64,000 nucleotides of DNA from Roseateles sp. DAIF2 (GTDB lineage: Bacteria; Pseudomonadota; Gammaproteobacteria; Burkholderiales; Burkholderiaceae_C), in assembly GCF_015624425.1 (NCBI RefSeq), contig NZ_CP049919.1, positions 62,001-126,000 on the forward strand. Reading direction: 5' to 3'. The position numbers and the translations under genes were made by a program. Positions within the stretch are counted from its first letter, which is position 1, and every line of letters starts with the position of its first letter. This document shows, in pieces, positions 16,242 through 25,596 of the stretch. The notes beneath the pieces were generated by a model. That model did not search any database. It worked only from the letters and a program-made list of their open reading frames with translations, and was not told where the DNA came from.

Positions 16242-16862
16242 ATGAGTGACCCTGCTGCACCGACGCGACACCTCTGGGCCCGCTGGGTGCAGCAGGCCTC
16301 CGGCGCGATCCTCGCGCTCGAGCGCCAGGCCCTGACCGGGCTGATGGGCCTGCTGACCCTCTTGATCCTGCTGAACGTCGTCACCCGCTACACCGGCATG
16401 CCGATCTACTGGGTCGACGAGGCCTCGGTCTACACCGTGGTCTGGCTCTGCTTCGTCGGCGCCTCGGCGATGACGCGGCTGCGCCTGGACTTCGCGGTGA
16501 CCCTGCTGACCGACTGGCTCTCCGAGCGCAATGCCCGGCGCGTGAAGGCGCTGGCCACCTTCGGCGTGTTCCTGTTCGGCCTCGCACTGCTGGCGATGTG
16601 CTGGATCTGGATGGACCCGGTGGGCATCGCGCGCTACGGCTTCGACGCCAAGGCCTATGCGGCCGACAGCTTCAACTTTCTCTACACCGAGCGCACCCAG
16701 ACCCTGAACTGGCCCACCTGGGTGGTGCAGCTGATCCTGCCGATCTTCGGCCTCGGCTTCACCGTGCATGCCGCCGCCAACCTGGTCGAGGACCTGGGCC
16801 TGCGGCCGCGCGCCGAGATCAGGGGCTTCGACCTCCACAACGCCGAAGAGGCTGTGAACTGA
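16242..16862 (+). CDS. dctQ: TRAP transporter small membrane subunit (DctQ family)
   Basis: A 206-residue protein with four hydrophobic segments (for example LTGLMGLLTLLILLNVV, VFLFGLALLAMCWIWM) and the DctQ-type VDEASVYTVVWLCFVGASAM. It forms the integral membrane permease with DctM and receives substrate from DctP, using a sodium gradient. It starts 10 bases after the lyase gene and ends one base before dctM. The substrate is presumably the sugar acid or amino acid used by the lyase and dehydrogenase. Confidence 0.92.
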   Translation: MSDPAAPTRHLWARWVQQASGAILALERQALTGLMGLLTLLILLNVVTRYTGMPIYWVDEASVYTVVWLCFVGASAMTRLRLDFAVTLLTDWLSERNARRVKALATFGVFLFGLALLAMCWIWMDPVGIARYGFDAKAYAADSFNFLYTERTQTLNWPTWVVQLILPIFGLGFTVHAAANLVEDLGLRPRAEIRGFDLHNAEEAVN

Positions 16863-16863
16863 C

Positions 16864-18129
16864 ATGAGCACCGGCATCTTCTTCCTCCTCGTGATGCTGC
16901 TGGGCGTGCCCATCGGCATCTGCCTGTGCCTGTCGGGCATCGTCTACATCTACGCCAACGATGCACAGGTGCTCCTGCAGTCCTTCCCCTCGCAGATGTT
17001 CGGCGGCGTCGACAGCTACGGCCTGATCGCGATCCCGCTGTTCATCCTGATCGGCGAGATCATGAGCAGCGGCGGCATCACGCGCCGCCTGGTCGAGCTG
17101 GCGATGGGCTTCGTCGGCGCGGTGCGCGGCGGCCTGGCCTACGTCAACATCCTGGCCAACATGATGCTGGCCTCCATCATCGGCTCCGCCACCGCCCAGG
17201 TGGCCATCATGTCCAAGATCATGGTGCCGGAGATGGAGAAGCAGGGCTACGACAAGACCTTCGCGGCCGGCGTCACCGTCTACGGCGGCATGCTGGGCCC
17301 GATCATCCCGCCCTCGGTGATGTTCGTGGTCTACAGCGTGCTGGCCCAGGTCGCGGTAGGCGACATGCTGATGGCCGGCCTGCTGCCCGGCATCCTGCTG
17401 ACCCTGCTGTTCTTCGTCGTGATCGCCTGCATGGGCTACTTCTACAACTACCCGCGCAGCGAGAGGAAGACCCTGCGCGAGCGCGCCCGCACCATCGTCC
17501 AGGCCTCGCCGACCTTGCTGATCCCGATCGTGATCGTCGGCTCCATCCTCGGCGGCGTCGCCAACCCGACCGAGTCGGCCGCGGTGGGTGCGGTGGTCTC
17601 GGCCCTGGTCGGCCGCTTCGTGACGCGCGAATTCCGCTTCGCGATGCTGCCGCAGATCCTGCTGCGCGCCGGCGTCTACTCGGCCATCGTGCTGTTCCTG
17701 GTCGCCGCGGCCGCGGTGTTCTCCTGGCTGCTGATCTACGGCAAGGTGCCGCAGGCCGCGGCCGCCTGGATCCAGACCGTGGCCAAGGATCCGGTCAGCT
17801 TCCTGCTGATCACCAATGTGATCCTCCTGATCATCGGCACCGTGATCGACGGCATCCCCGGCCTGATCATGACCGTGCCGATCCTGCTGCCGATCGCCAC
17901 CGAGATCTACGGCATCGACCCGCGCCATTTCGGCGTGGTCGTCGTGGTCAACCTGGTGCTGGGCCTGATGTCCCCGCCGGTGGGCCTGAGCTTCTTCGTC
18001 GCCGCCGCGGTCACCGGCGCCAAGCCCGGGAAGATGTTCATGGTGACCCTGCCCTTCTTCCTGATCTGCTGCGTCGCGCTGGTGCTGCTGTCGCTGTTCC
18101 CCTCCCTGTCCCTCTCCCTCCTGAACTGA
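16864..18129 (+). CDS. dctM: TRAP transporter large membrane subunit (DctM family)
   Basis: A 421-residue protein of about 12 membrane helices. It has the conserved DctM signatures [18 protein letters not shown] and [20 protein letters not shown], and the [17 protein letters not shown] region. It is the transport channel of the tripartite ATP-independent system in the inner membrane. Tightly spaced with dctQ; the dctP gene follows with a 20-base gap. Confidence 0.95.
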   Translation: MSTGIFFLLVMLLGVPIGICLCLSGIVYIYANDAQVLLQSFPSQMFGGVDSYGLIAIPLFILIGEIMSSGGITRRLVELAMGFVGAVRGGLAYVNILANMMLASIIGSATAQVAIMSKIMVPEMEKQGYDKTFAAGVTVYGGMLGPIIPPSVMFVVYSVLAQVAVGDMLMAGLLPGILLTLLFFVVIACMGYFYNYPRSERKTLRERARTIVQASPTLLIPIVIVGSILGGVANPTESAAVGAVVSALVGRFVTREFRFAMLPQILLRAGVYSAIVLFLVAAAAVFSWLLIYGKVPQAAAAWIQTVAKDPVSFLLITNVILLIIGTVIDGIPGLIMTVPILLPIATEIYGIDPRHFGVVVVVNLVLGLMSPPVGLSFFVAAAVTGAKPGKMFMVTLPFFLICCVALVLLSLFPSLSLSLLN

Positions 18130-18149
18130 AGCTGATGAAAGGCTCCGCC

Positions 18150-19139
18150 ATGTCCATGAACCGTCGCCACTTCGTCCAAGCCAGCGCCGCGCTGGCCACC
18201 GCCCCCGCCTTCATCGGCCAGGCCCGCGCCCAGGGCAAGGAGTTCCGCCTGGGCCTGATCACCCCGGCCGGCCATTCCTGGAACCGCGCCGCCCTGGCCT
18301 TCGGCGAGGCGCTGAAGAAGGAGACCAACGGCCGCCTGAGCGCCACCGTGTTCCATTCCGGCCAGCTCGGCAACGAGGCGGCGATGATGCAGCAGCTGCA
18401 GACCGGCGCGCTGGACATGGGCTGGATCCAGGCCGCCGAGCTGGGCTCGCGCGTGGCCAGCATCGCCTCGATCAACGCGCCTTATCTCGTGCGCTCGACC
18501 ACCGACGTGGCCAAGCTGGTGCGCCACGAGGCGGCGCTGAAGCTGCTGGAGGCGCTGCCGCGCGAGACCGGCACCGTCGGCCTGGGCTGGGGCATCACCG
18601 GCATGCGCGTGGTGTTCTCGACCAAGGAGATCGGCGGCGTCAAGGACATCAAGGGCATGAAGCTGCGCATCAACCCGACGCCGGTCTACCGCGACTTCTA
18701 CCAGTCGCTGGGCGCCGCGCCGACGCCGATCCCGACCCCGCAGGTCTTCGACGCGATGGCCAACGGCCAGGTCGACGGCCTGGAGGCCGACATCGAGTTC
18801 TCCTGGAACCAGCGCTTCGACAAGGTGGCCAAGGCCATGCTGCAGATGAACGCGCTGTTCATGCCCTTCGCGCCGCTGGTCTCGGGCCGCGTCTGGAAGG
18901 ATCTCGACGCCAAGGACAAGGAGCTGATCCGCGGCCTGGTGCGCCAGAGCCTGGATGCGCAGATCAAGGACATCGTCACCACCGAGCTGGGCCTGGTCGA
19001 GAAATTCAAGGCCGTGCCCTTCGCGATCCGGACCGAACCCGGCCTCGACACCGCCGCGCTGGCGCGCGAGTTCGACAAGATCTGGCTGCCCAAGGCGCCG
19101 CAGATCGCCGAGCTGCGCAAGGTGGGAGCCTCGCTGTGA
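18150..19139 (+). CDS. dctP: TRAP transporter substrate-binding protein (DctP family), Tat signal
   Basis: A 329-residue periplasmic binding protein. The start has a twin-arginine signal ([18 protein letters not shown]) ending near QARA, so it is exported folded. The body shows the DctP fold with [22 protein letters not shown], including the conserved arginine that binds carboxylates, and [14 protein letters not shown] chose the ATG at 18150 (an AAAGG precedes it); in-frame ATGs at 18135 and 18156 are possible and give the same mature protein. The stop overlaps the dehydrogenase start by four bases. Confidence 0.93.
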   Translation: MSMNRRHFVQASAALATAPAFIGQARAQGKEFRLGLITPAGHSWNRAALAFGEALKKETNGRLSATVFHSGQLGNEAAMMQQLQTGALDMGWIQAAELGSRVASIASINAPYLVRSTTDVAKLVRHEAALKLLEALPRETGTVGLGWGITGMRVVFSTKEIGGVKDIKGMKLRINPTPVYRDFYQSLGAAPTPIPTPQVFDAMANGQVDGLEADIEFSWNQRFDKVAKAMLQMNALFMPFAPLVSGRVWKDLDAKDKELIRGLVRQSLDAQIKDIVTTELGLVEKFKAVPFAIRTEPGLDTAALAREFDKIWLPKAPQIAELRKVGASL

Positions 19140-20725
19140 GCGTGACGACGGCCCCCATCACCGGCGAGCTGCTGATCGGCGCCGGCGCGAAGCGCGGCCA
19201 GGCCGGCGGCCTGCAGGCCTGGAGCCCGGTGCGGGGTCAGGCCTTGCCCGAGACCTTCGGCGGCGCCGATGCCGCCGATGTGGACGCCGCCTGCACGCTG
19301 GCCCGTGCCGCCTTCGACCCCTTCCGCCAGGCCGCGCCGGAGCAGCGCGCGCGCCTGCTGGAGGCCATCGCCGATGGCCTGCTGACCCTGGGCGATGCGC
19401 TGCTGGAGCGCGCGCATCTGGAAACCGCGCTGCCTCTGGCCCGCCTGCAGGGCGAGCGCGGCCGCACGATGAACCAGCTGCGCCTGTTCGCGCAGCTCTT
19501 GCGCGACGGCCGCTGGCAGGGCGTGGTGCTGGACCCGGCGCTGCCCGAGCGCCAGCCGCTGCCGCGCCCGGACCTGCGCCTGCAGAAGATCGGCGTCGGC
19601 CCGGTCGCGGTGTTCGGCGCCAGCAACTTCCCGCTGGCCTTCTCGGTCGCCGGCGGCGACACCGCCTCGGCCCTGGCCGCCGGCTGCCCGGTCGTCGCCA
19701 AGGCCCACCCGGCCCATCCCGGCACCTCCGAGCTGGTCGGCCGCGTGATCCAGCAGGCGGTGCGCGACACCGGCCTGCCCGAGGGCGTGTTCTCGCTGCT
19801 GCATGGCGACGCCAGCGGTGTCGCGCTGGGCCAGGCCCTGGTCAGGCATCCGGCGATCCAGGCCGTCGGCTTCACCGGCTCGCGCCGCGGCGGTTTATCC
19901 CTGTTGGCCACGGCCCAGGCGCGGCCGCAGCCGATTCCGGTCTATGCCGAGATGAGCGCGATCAACCCGGTGATCCTGCTGCCCGGCGCGCTGGCCGCGC
20001 GTGCCGACAAGCTGGCCCAGGGCTTTGCAGATTCGCTGACCCTGGGCGTCGGCCAGTTCTGCACCAACCCCGGCCTGCTGCTGGCGATCGACGGCCCCGA
20101 GCTGGAGCGCTTCCTCGCCGCGGCGGGCGCCGCCCTGGCCGCCAAGCCCCAGGGCCATCCGATGCTGACGCCGGGCATCCAGGCCGCCTACGAGACCGGC
20201 AGCGCGCGGCTGCGCGAACAGCCGGGCGTGCGCCTCGCCAGCACCGGCCCGAGCGCCCAGCTGGCCGTCGCCGATGCCGCCACCTTCCTGGCCAACCCGG
20301 TGCTGCACGACGAGGTCTTCGGCCCCAGCGCGCTGCTGCTGCGCTGCCGCGATGCCGACGAACTCGTCACCCTGCTGGAAGCCCTGGAAGGCCAGCTGAC
20401 CGCGACCCTGCAGCTGGAGCAAAACACCGACGCCGACATCGCGCGACGCCTGCTGCCGGTGCTGGAACGCAAGGCCGGCCGCATTCTCGCCAACGGCTTC
20501 CCGACCGGCGTCGAGGTCAGCCACGCGATGGTCCATGGCGGCCCCTGGCCGGCCACCACCGGCCCGCAGCACAGCTCGGTCGGTTCGAGCGCGATCGAGC
20601 GCTTCCTGCGCCCGGTCTGCTACCAGGACCTGCCCGACTGGCTGCTGCCCCCGGCGTTGCAGCAGGCGAACCCGCTGGGGCTGTGGCGGCTGGTGGAGGG
20701 GAGGGTTGAGGCGCCGTTGGTGTGA
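19136..20725 (+). CDS. aldehyde dehydrogenase, alpha-ketoglutarate-semialdehyde type
   Basis: A 529-residue NADP-linked aldehyde dehydrogenase. The GTG start overlaps the DctP stop (GTGA). The cofactor motif [18 protein letters not shown], the general-base glutamate in [10 protein letters not shown] and the catalytic cysteine C309 in GQFCTNPG are present; the length and the [13 protein letters not shown] style match the class III ketoglutarate semialdehyde dehydrogenases of sugar-acid and hydroxyproline catabolism. It would make 2-oxoglutarate as the last step of the operon's pathway. No dehydratase, epimerase or sugar dehydrogenase gene is next to it, so earlier steps must be encoded elsewhere. 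Confidence 0.88.
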   Translation: MSVTTAPITGELLIGAGAKRGQAGGLQAWSPVRGQALPETFGGADAADVDAACTLARAAFDPFRQAAPEQRARLLEAIADGLLTLGDALLERAHLETALPLARLQGERGRTMNQLRLFAQLLRDGRWQGVVLDPALPERQPLPRPDLRLQKIGVGPVAVFGASNFPLAFSVAGGDTASALAAGCPVVAKAHPAHPGTSELVGRVIQQAVRDTGLPEGVFSLLHGDASGVALGQALVRHPAIQAVGFTGSRRGGLSLLATAQARPQPIPVYAEMSAINPVILLPGALAARADKLAQGFADSLTLGVGQFCTNPGLLLAIDGPELERFLAAAGAALAAKPQGHPMLTPGIQAAYETGSARLREQPGVRLASTGPSAQLAVADAATFLANPVLHDEVFGPSALLLRCRDADELVTLLEALEGQLTATLQLEQNTDADIARRLLPVLERKAGRILANGFPTGVEVSHAMVHGGPWPATTGPQHSSVGSSAIERFLRPVCYQDLPDWLLPPALQQANPLGLWRLVEGRVEAPLV

Positions 20726-20897
20726 CCGGCCGCGAGATGTCCGGCCCACTTGCTTGACCGGTTCGTCTTTCATCCACAAGCCAGCGGACAGCCGCGCAAA
20801 CCACCAGCCGGCACCTGCATTAGCCTGTGCCCTTCAGCGTCCCCAGTCACCACCGCAAGATGATGACGGGATCTTGCGCCACCCAGGGGAGTCCCAC

Positions 20898-21338
20898 ATG
20901 GCCGATGCGAAAAGCACGCTTGAGTTAGTCGCGGCGACGGTTCAGGTCTTGAGTGTCGTGTCGGGTGTCGTGATCAGCGTCCTCAGCTTCAACTCGACCC
21001 GGCAGAAGGAAGCAGAGGCTCGAGCCCTGGAGGCTGCCAAGCCCTTTCATGACCTGCGGCGTTCGGTCTACCAGCGCACCATCAAGGCGGCGGCCACGGT
21101 CGCCAATCCCGATGGACATACGGCAGCGGAGGTTGCCAAGGCCCGTCAGGATTTTCGCGAGCTCTATGTGGCCGAACTCGCGATGGTCGAGGATGCGCAG
21201 GTCGAGGGCGCCATGGTCGCGTTCGCTCGCACGGTTGATCCCAAGCTGATCGACCTGACGCCGTCACAACTGGCCGCGTTGAAGCTGGCTCACGCCCTGG
21301 GCGCCTCCTACACCAGCCAAGCTTCGCTGAAGCCTTGA
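20898..21338 (+). CDS. hypothetical protein with one N-terminal membrane segment
   Basis: A 146-residue protein that I do not recognise. Residues 9-27 (VAATVQVLSVVSGVVISVL) form a likely membrane helix, followed by a charged coiled-coil-like region and a helical C-terminus. AGGGGA precedes the ATG. Its third codon positions are clearly less G+C-rich than those of its neighbours, which may indicate transfer. The upstream 172 bases show no other gene. Confidence 0.65.
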   Translation: MADAKSTLELVAATVQVLSVVSGVVISVLSFNSTRQKEAEARALEAAKPFHDLRRSVYQRTIKAAATVANPDGHTAAEVAKARQDFRELYVAELAMVEDAQVEGAMVAFARTVDPKLIDLTPSQLAALKLAHALGASYTSQASLKP

Positions 21339-21369
21339 GCGGGTCGGCAGCGCGCCGGCCACTAGAGGG

Positions 21370-21729
21370 TCAGTCTTCGTAGCAAGGCGCGAGCCTGCGC
21401 ACCTCCACCGTCGCCCATTCCGCCGCCGGGCACTGCTCAGCGATCGCGATGGCTTCCTCGCGGGTGGCGCAGTTGACGATGAAGTAGCCGCCGATGATCT
21501 CCTTGACCTCGGCGAAGGGGCCGTCCATCAGGCGGGACTTGCCCGGCGCGTGCATCTGCACGCGCGCCGCGTTCTTGGTGGAGGCCAGCGAGTTGGCGCC
21601 CTCCAGCAGGCCGCGGCGCTGCAGGTCGGCGGCGAATTCCATCATCGTCTGGCAGGCCTTCTCGCCTCTGGCGCGGCCGTGCTCCTGACGTTGGCCATAG
21701 GGTTCCATGATCAGCAGCATGTAGGACAT
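21370..21729 (-). CDS. YCII-related (DGPF domain) protein
   Basis: A 119-residue single-domain DGPF protein (RLMDGPFAEVKEIIGGYF). It resembles the YCII protein of the ECF42 operon 7 kb upstream and the one at 25189, so this window has three paralogues. A GGGAGA stands before the ATG. A weak ECF42-like promoter (21758-21783) is visible upstream. Confidence 0.9.
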   Translation of the reverse strand: MSYMLLIMEPYGQRQEHGRARGEKACQTMMEFAADLQRRGLLEGANSLASTKNAARVQMHAPGKSRLMDGPFAEVKEIIGGYFIVNCATREEAIAIAEQCPAAEWATVEVRRLAPCYED

Positions 21730-21757
21730 CGGGGTCTCCCTGGGGTGTTCCTGAATG

Positions 21758-21783
21758 AGGACGAGCGGCGATTGTGGACGACA
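21758..21783 (-). promoter_or_regulatory. weak ECF42-like promoter
   Basis: On the minus strand TGTCGT (21783-21778), a 14-base spacer and CGTCCT (21763-21758). It differs by one base in the -35 box and has a spacer three bases shorter than the two good sites, so this is uncertain. Confidence 0.3.
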
Positions 21784-21804
21784 GCCCGATGCCCCTGCCG
21801 GAGG

Positions 21805-22398
21805 TCATGGTTGTTTGGCCAGCGCCTCCACCTGGATGCGCAGCGCCACATCCATCTTGAAGCCGTAGTCCTTGCCGGCGCCGAGACCGAACTCGTCGCG
21901 CTGGAAGCTGCCGCTGACATCGGCGCCGCACAGCTCGCGTTTGTTGTTCAGCGGGTGCGGGACGCAGCGGATCCAGTGCAGGGTCAGGTTCACCGGCCGC
22001 GTCACGCCATGCAGGCTCAGCTCGCCCAGCACCTGGCGCGGCCGGCCCGGCTGGGTTTCGGGCTCGATGCGGCCCTGGTAGAGCGCCTTCGGGTACTTGG
22101 CCACGTCGAAGAAATCGCCGCCGCGCGCCCAGGTGTTGAGCTGCGGATGGCCGAAGTCGATGCCGTCCAGGTCGATCTCGATCTCCACCCGGCCGGCGCC
22201 GGTGGCCTTGTCGTAGACCACGCTGCCACTGTTCTTGTTCATCTTGCCGCGCCAGACCGAGATGCCCATATGGTCGGCCTCGAAGCTCGGGAAGGTGTGG
22301 TGCGGGTCGATCTCGTACTCGACCGGGGCGGCCGAAACGGCGAGGCTCAGCAAGGCCGCAGCGGCGACGATTGTGGTGGATCTGATCTTGCGAGTCAT
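21805..22398 (-). CDS. YceI family periplasmic protein
   Basis: A 197-residue protein with a signal peptide (AAAALLSLAVSAAPVEYEI) and the YceI beta-barrel lipocalin-like fold: YEIDPHHTFPSFEADHMG, GELSLHGVTRPVNLTL, GADVSGSFQRDEFGLG. YceI proteins bind isoprenoid-type lipids or act in acid/stress physiology; the ligand here is unknown. It stands on its own, upstream of a divergent hydrolase gene. Confidence 0.92.
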   Translation of the reverse strand: MTRKIRSTTIVAAAALLSLAVSAAPVEYEIDPHHTFPSFEADHMGISVWRGKMNKNSGSVVYDKATGAGRVEIEIDLDGIDFGHPQLNTWARGGDFFDVAKYPKALYQGRIEPETQPGRPRQVLGELSLHGVTRPVNLTLHWIRCVPHPLNNKRELCGADVSGSFQRDEFGLGAGKDYGFKMDVALRIQVEALAKQP

Positions 22399-22482
22399 TG
22401 CTGCGTCTCCAAAAGGATCATCGATCGGCTGCGAACGCTACCATTGAGTCGTCACCACAAGAACAGGCACGGAGTCCAGCCG

Positions 22483-23361
22483 ATGCAGATCGTCGCCAAC
22501 GGCATCACCCTCGAAGTCGAACAACATGGGCCCGCCAATGGCGAACCGCTGCTGCTGATCATGGGCCTGGGCATGCAGCTGGTGGGCTGGCCGGACGAGT
22601 TCGTCGAGCAGTTGGCCGCCGCGGGCTTCCGGGTGATCCGCTTCGACAACCGCGACATCGGCCTAAGCCAGGGCTTCGACCACCTGGGCGTGCCGCATCT
22701 GGGCCTGTCCTCGCTGCTGCACCTGCTGCACCTGCCGGTGCGCAGCGCCTACAGCCTGGCCGACATGGCGGAGGACGCGCGCGGCCTGCTGGACGCGCTG
22801 GGCATCGAGCGGGCCCATGTCTGCGGCGCCTCGATGGGCGGCATGATCGCCCAGCACCTGGCCGCGCGGCATCCGCAGCGGGTCAAAAGCCTGACCCTGA
22901 TGATGACCAGCAGCGGCTCGCGCCGCCTGCCGGGGCCGAGCATGCGGGTCCGCTCCGGCCTGCTGGCGCGCCCGCCGCGCGACCATGCCGGCCTGGTGGC
23001 GCACAGCGCCGACTTCGTGCGCCTGATCGGCAGCCCGGCCTATCCGCCGCCGGAGGGCTGGATCGAGGCACGGCTGGACCGCGCGATCCGCCGCAGCCAC
23101 CGCCCGCGCGGCCTGCTGCGCCATCTCAGCGCGGTGGCGGCCGATGCCGACCGCACGCCGCTGCTGTCGCGCATCCAGGCCCCGACCCAGGTGATCCATG
23201 GCAGCGCCGACCCGCTGGTGCCGGTGCCGGCCGGGCGCGACCTGGCGCGCCGCATCCCCGGCGCCCGCATCGACGAGATCGACGGCATGGGGCATGACCT
23301 GCCCCCGGGCCTGTGGCCGCGCTTCGTCGCCGGCATCGGAGACGCCGCCGCACGGGCCTAA
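22483..23361 (+). CDS. alpha/beta-fold hydrolase
   Basis: A 292-residue alpha/beta hydrolase. The oxyanion region (LLIMGLGMQLVGWP), FDNRDIGLS, the nucleophile elbow CGASMGGM with the reactive serine, the acidic residue in IHGSADPLVP and the histidine in GMGHDLP are all in place. This set is typical of RdmC/aclacinomycin-methylesterase-like esterases. GGAG precedes the ATG. Substrate unknown. Confidence 0.9.
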   Translation: MQIVANGITLEVEQHGPANGEPLLLIMGLGMQLVGWPDEFVEQLAAAGFRVIRFDNRDIGLSQGFDHLGVPHLGLSSLLHLLHLPVRSAYSLADMAEDARGLLDALGIERAHVCGASMGGMIAQHLAARHPQRVKSLTLMMTSSGSRRLPGPSMRVRSGLLARPPRDHAGLVAHSADFVRLIGSPAYPPPEGWIEARLDRAIRRSHRPRGLLRHLSAVAADADRTPLLSRIQAPTQVIHGSADPLVPVPAGRDLARRIPGARIDEIDGMGHDLPPGLWPRFVAGIGDAAARA

Positions 23362-23433
23362 TCGGAAGGCAGATCGATATAACAACGGCGGCGGGTGTGC
23401 CGTGGCATGCTTCGTGCGGATTCCGCACCTGCC

Positions 23434-24048
23434 ATGACCATCGACGACCCCACCATCCGCTCGCACACCCTGTTCGAGGACGCCCAGGCCATCTTCACCG
23501 GCGTCCTGTTCGTCTCCCTCGCCCTGATCCTGTTCGCCCAGGTGGGGCTGCTGACCGGCGGCACCGCCGGCGCCGCCTTCGTGCTGCATTACGCCACCGG
23601 CATCGGCCTGGGCAAGCTGTTCTTCGCGATCAACATCCCCTTCTACTGGTTCGCCTGGACCCGCATGGGCCGCGAATTCACCATCAAGACCTTCATCGCG
23701 ATCGCGCTGCTGTCGCTGCTGACCGAATACTCGCCGCGCCTGTTCGCGATCGAGCGCCTGCATCCCGGCTACGCGGCGGTGCTGGGCGGGCTGCTGCTGG
23801 GCTCGGGCTGCCTGTTCCTGGCCCGGCATCGCGCCAGCCTGGGCGGCGCGACCATCGTGACGCTCTACCTGCAGCGCGCCAAGGGCTGGCGCGCCGGCAA
23901 GGTGCAGATGGCGATCGACTGCGTGATCGTGCTGCTGGCGCTGACCGTGGTCGAACCCTCGCGGGTCGCCTATTCGGTGCAGGCCGCGGTGGTGATGAAC
24001 CTGTTCATCGCGGTGAACCACCGGCCGGGTCGCTACGCGGTGCTGTAG
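23434..24048 (+). CDS. YitT family membrane protein
   Basis: A 204-residue protein with five or more hydrophobic segments (AIFTGVLFVSLALILFAQV, LGKLFFAINIPFYWFAW, VQAAVVMNLFIAV). It matches the membrane part of YitT-type proteins, but lacks the C-terminal soluble DUF2179 domain of the usual 280-residue family. The ATG at 23434 is chosen; an ATG 27 bases upstream is possible. Function not established. Confidence 0.8.
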   Translation: MTIDDPTIRSHTLFEDAQAIFTGVLFVSLALILFAQVGLLTGGTAGAAFVLHYATGIGLGKLFFAINIPFYWFAWTRMGREFTIKTFIAIALLSLLTEYSPRLFAIERLHPGYAAVLGGLLLGSGCLFLARHRASLGGATIVTLYLQRAKGWRAGKVQMAIDCVIVLLALTVVEPSRVAYSVQAAVVMNLFIAVNHRPGRYAVL

Positions 24049-24170
24049 CCTGGGCCTGCACACGCAACAACCGGATACAGAGCAAAGCTGGCGTAGGCGG
24101 GCATCCGCCTTGCCCGTCGAGGGCATGGGCGGGCAGACCGGCCCGCCCCCTCGACCCGGGAGCAGCGATC

Positions 24171-24941
24171 ATGTTGTGCAGCATCAAGGACCTGAAGGGC
24201 TATGAACTGGCGGCGCGCGATGGCGGCATCGGCAAGGCCAGGGAGGTGTATTTCGACGACGCGCATTGGGTGGTTCGCCATCTGGTGGCCGACACCGGCG
24301 GCTGGCTGCCCGGACGCAAGGTGCTGATCTCGCCGCATGCGATCGCGGCGGTCGAGCCGGCGCAGCGGCGCCTGGCGGTCGAGCTGACGCGCCGGCAGAT
24401 CCAGGAGGCGCCCGGCATCGAGACCGACCGGCCGGTCTCGCGCCAGCATGAGGCCAGCCAGTACGACTACTACGGCTACCCCTACTACTGGTCGGGCGTC
24501 GGCCTGTGGGGCAGCGAGGCCTATCCGCTGGCCGGCGGCCTGCTGGTGCCCGGCGCCGGGCAGCAGGTACCCACCGAGATCGAGCGCGAGATCGCCGCGG
24601 CGGCGCGCGAGTCCGGTGACCCGCATCTGCGCAGCAGCGCCGAGGTGATCGGCTATCACATCGAGGCCAGCGACGGCACGATCGGCCATGTCGACGACTT
24701 CCTGTTCGACACCCGCTCCTGGCAGATCCGTTATGCGGTGGTCGACACCCGCAACTGGCTCCCCGGCCGGCGCGTGCTGGTTTCGCCCGCCGTCATCGAC
24801 AGCATCGACTGGAACGGCCGCCACGCCCATCTGCGGCTGAGCCGCGAGGCGCTCAAGGCCAGCCCGCCCTACGAACCCGGCCCGCTGATGAGCGAGGCCG
24901 AGGAGTTGCGGGTGCAGCGCCACTACGAGGGCTGGCAATGA
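24171..24941 (+). CDS. tandem PRC-barrel domain protein
   Basis: A 256-residue protein with two PRC-barrel repeats (about residues 4-85 and 160-235). Each repeat has the pattern GYELAARDGGIGKAREVYFD or GYHIEASDGTIGHVDDFLFD followed by a WLPGR/KVLISP or WLPGRRVLVSP strand. The middle is Tyr- and Gly-rich. GGGAG precedes the ATG. PRC barrels mediate protein contacts in photosynthetic reaction centres and RNA processing; here the role is unknown. Confidence 0.88.
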   Translation: MLCSIKDLKGYELAARDGGIGKAREVYFDDAHWVVRHLVADTGGWLPGRKVLISPHAIAAVEPAQRRLAVELTRRQIQEAPGIETDRPVSRQHEASQYDYYGYPYYWSGVGLWGSEAYPLAGGLLVPGAGQQVPTEIEREIAAAARESGDPHLRSSAEVIGYHIEASDGTIGHVDDFLFDTRSWQIRYAVVDTRNWLPGRRVLVSPAVIDSIDWNGRHAHLRLSREALKASPPYEPGPLMSEAEELRVQRHYEGWQ

Positions 24942-24953
24942 GCGGTGGGGCGC

Positions 24954-25133
24954 TCAGACGGGCGGCGGCTCCGGCCGGCCGCCATCCGGTTCCGGCTCGG
25001 CGGGAGCGGGCGCCTGCGGCCCCTGGTCCGGATCGACCGGCAGCAGGCCCGGCTCCGGGTCCTCGGGCTGGCGGGTATTGCCGGGCGGGCTGCGCGGAAT
25101 CATCGACCGGGTCTGAGCCATCATGATCATCAT
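24954..25133 (-). CDS. small proline- and aspartate-rich protein (59 residues)
   Basis: A small reading frame of 59 codons preceded by GGGAGGGGGAATCG, one of the better ribosome sites in the window. The product starts with repeated Met (MMIMMAQTRSMIPRSPPG) and continues with PEDPEPGLLPVDPDQGP, then Pro/Glu-rich sequence to the stop. I believe similar short, disordered proteins are annotated in other Burkholderiales. It may be unstructured and secretion-independent. Convergent with the PRC-barrel gene and shares no operon. Confidence 0.65.
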   Translation of the reverse strand: MMIMMAQTRSMIPRSPPGNTRQPEDPEPGLLPVDPDQGPQAPAPAEPEPDGGRPEPPPV

Positions 25134-25188
25134 CGATTCCCCCTCCCGGCAAATCTAGCGCCCGCACGCCACGCGTTCCAGCGCTTCC

Positions 25189-25596
25189 TCAGCGCTGCGG
25201 CCGCTCGCAGCTCAGCGCATAGGCGCTGGCGCGCTCGTAGTCGAGCGGCCGCAGCTCCATCTCCAGGCCGCCGGCCAGGCAAGGATTGCCGGCCAGCAGC
25301 GCCGCGGCCGCCTCCAGGCTGGCCGCGCGCACGAACCAGTAGCCGCCGACCAGCTCCTTGGTCTCGGCGAAGGGCCCGTCCAGCACGCCGCGGCGCGACA
25401 GGCGTCGCCCGGCCCGGGCCAGGCGCTGGCCCGGCAGCAGGCTGCCCTCGGCCAGGCCCTGCTCGTACCAGCGGTAGAAGGCGTCGATCATGGCCTGGAT
25501 CGCCTCGGGCGACAGCCCGGGATCCCATTGGCCGCGCGACAGCACCAGGAACTCGGTCGCTTGCGCGTCGGCGGTGGACGGGGCGCTACGCGTCAT
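25189..25596 (-). CDS. YCII-related (DGPF domain) protein
   Basis: A 135-residue protein with the motif VLDGPFAETKELVGGY. The frame also offers an ATG at 25608; I use 25596 (MTRSAPSTADAQ) because both overlap the preceding VOC gene. Third gene of a SRPBCC-VOC-YCII operon on the minus strand, which mirrors the first three genes of the ECF42 operon in a different order. No motif shows the reaction. Confidence 0.88.
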   Translation of the reverse strand: MTRSAPSTADAQATEFLVLSRGQWDPGLSPEAIQAMIDAFYRWYEQGLAEGSLLPGQRLARAGRRLSRRGVLDGPFAETKELVGGYWFVRAASLEAAAALLAGNPCLAGGLEMELRPLDYERASAYALSCERPQR

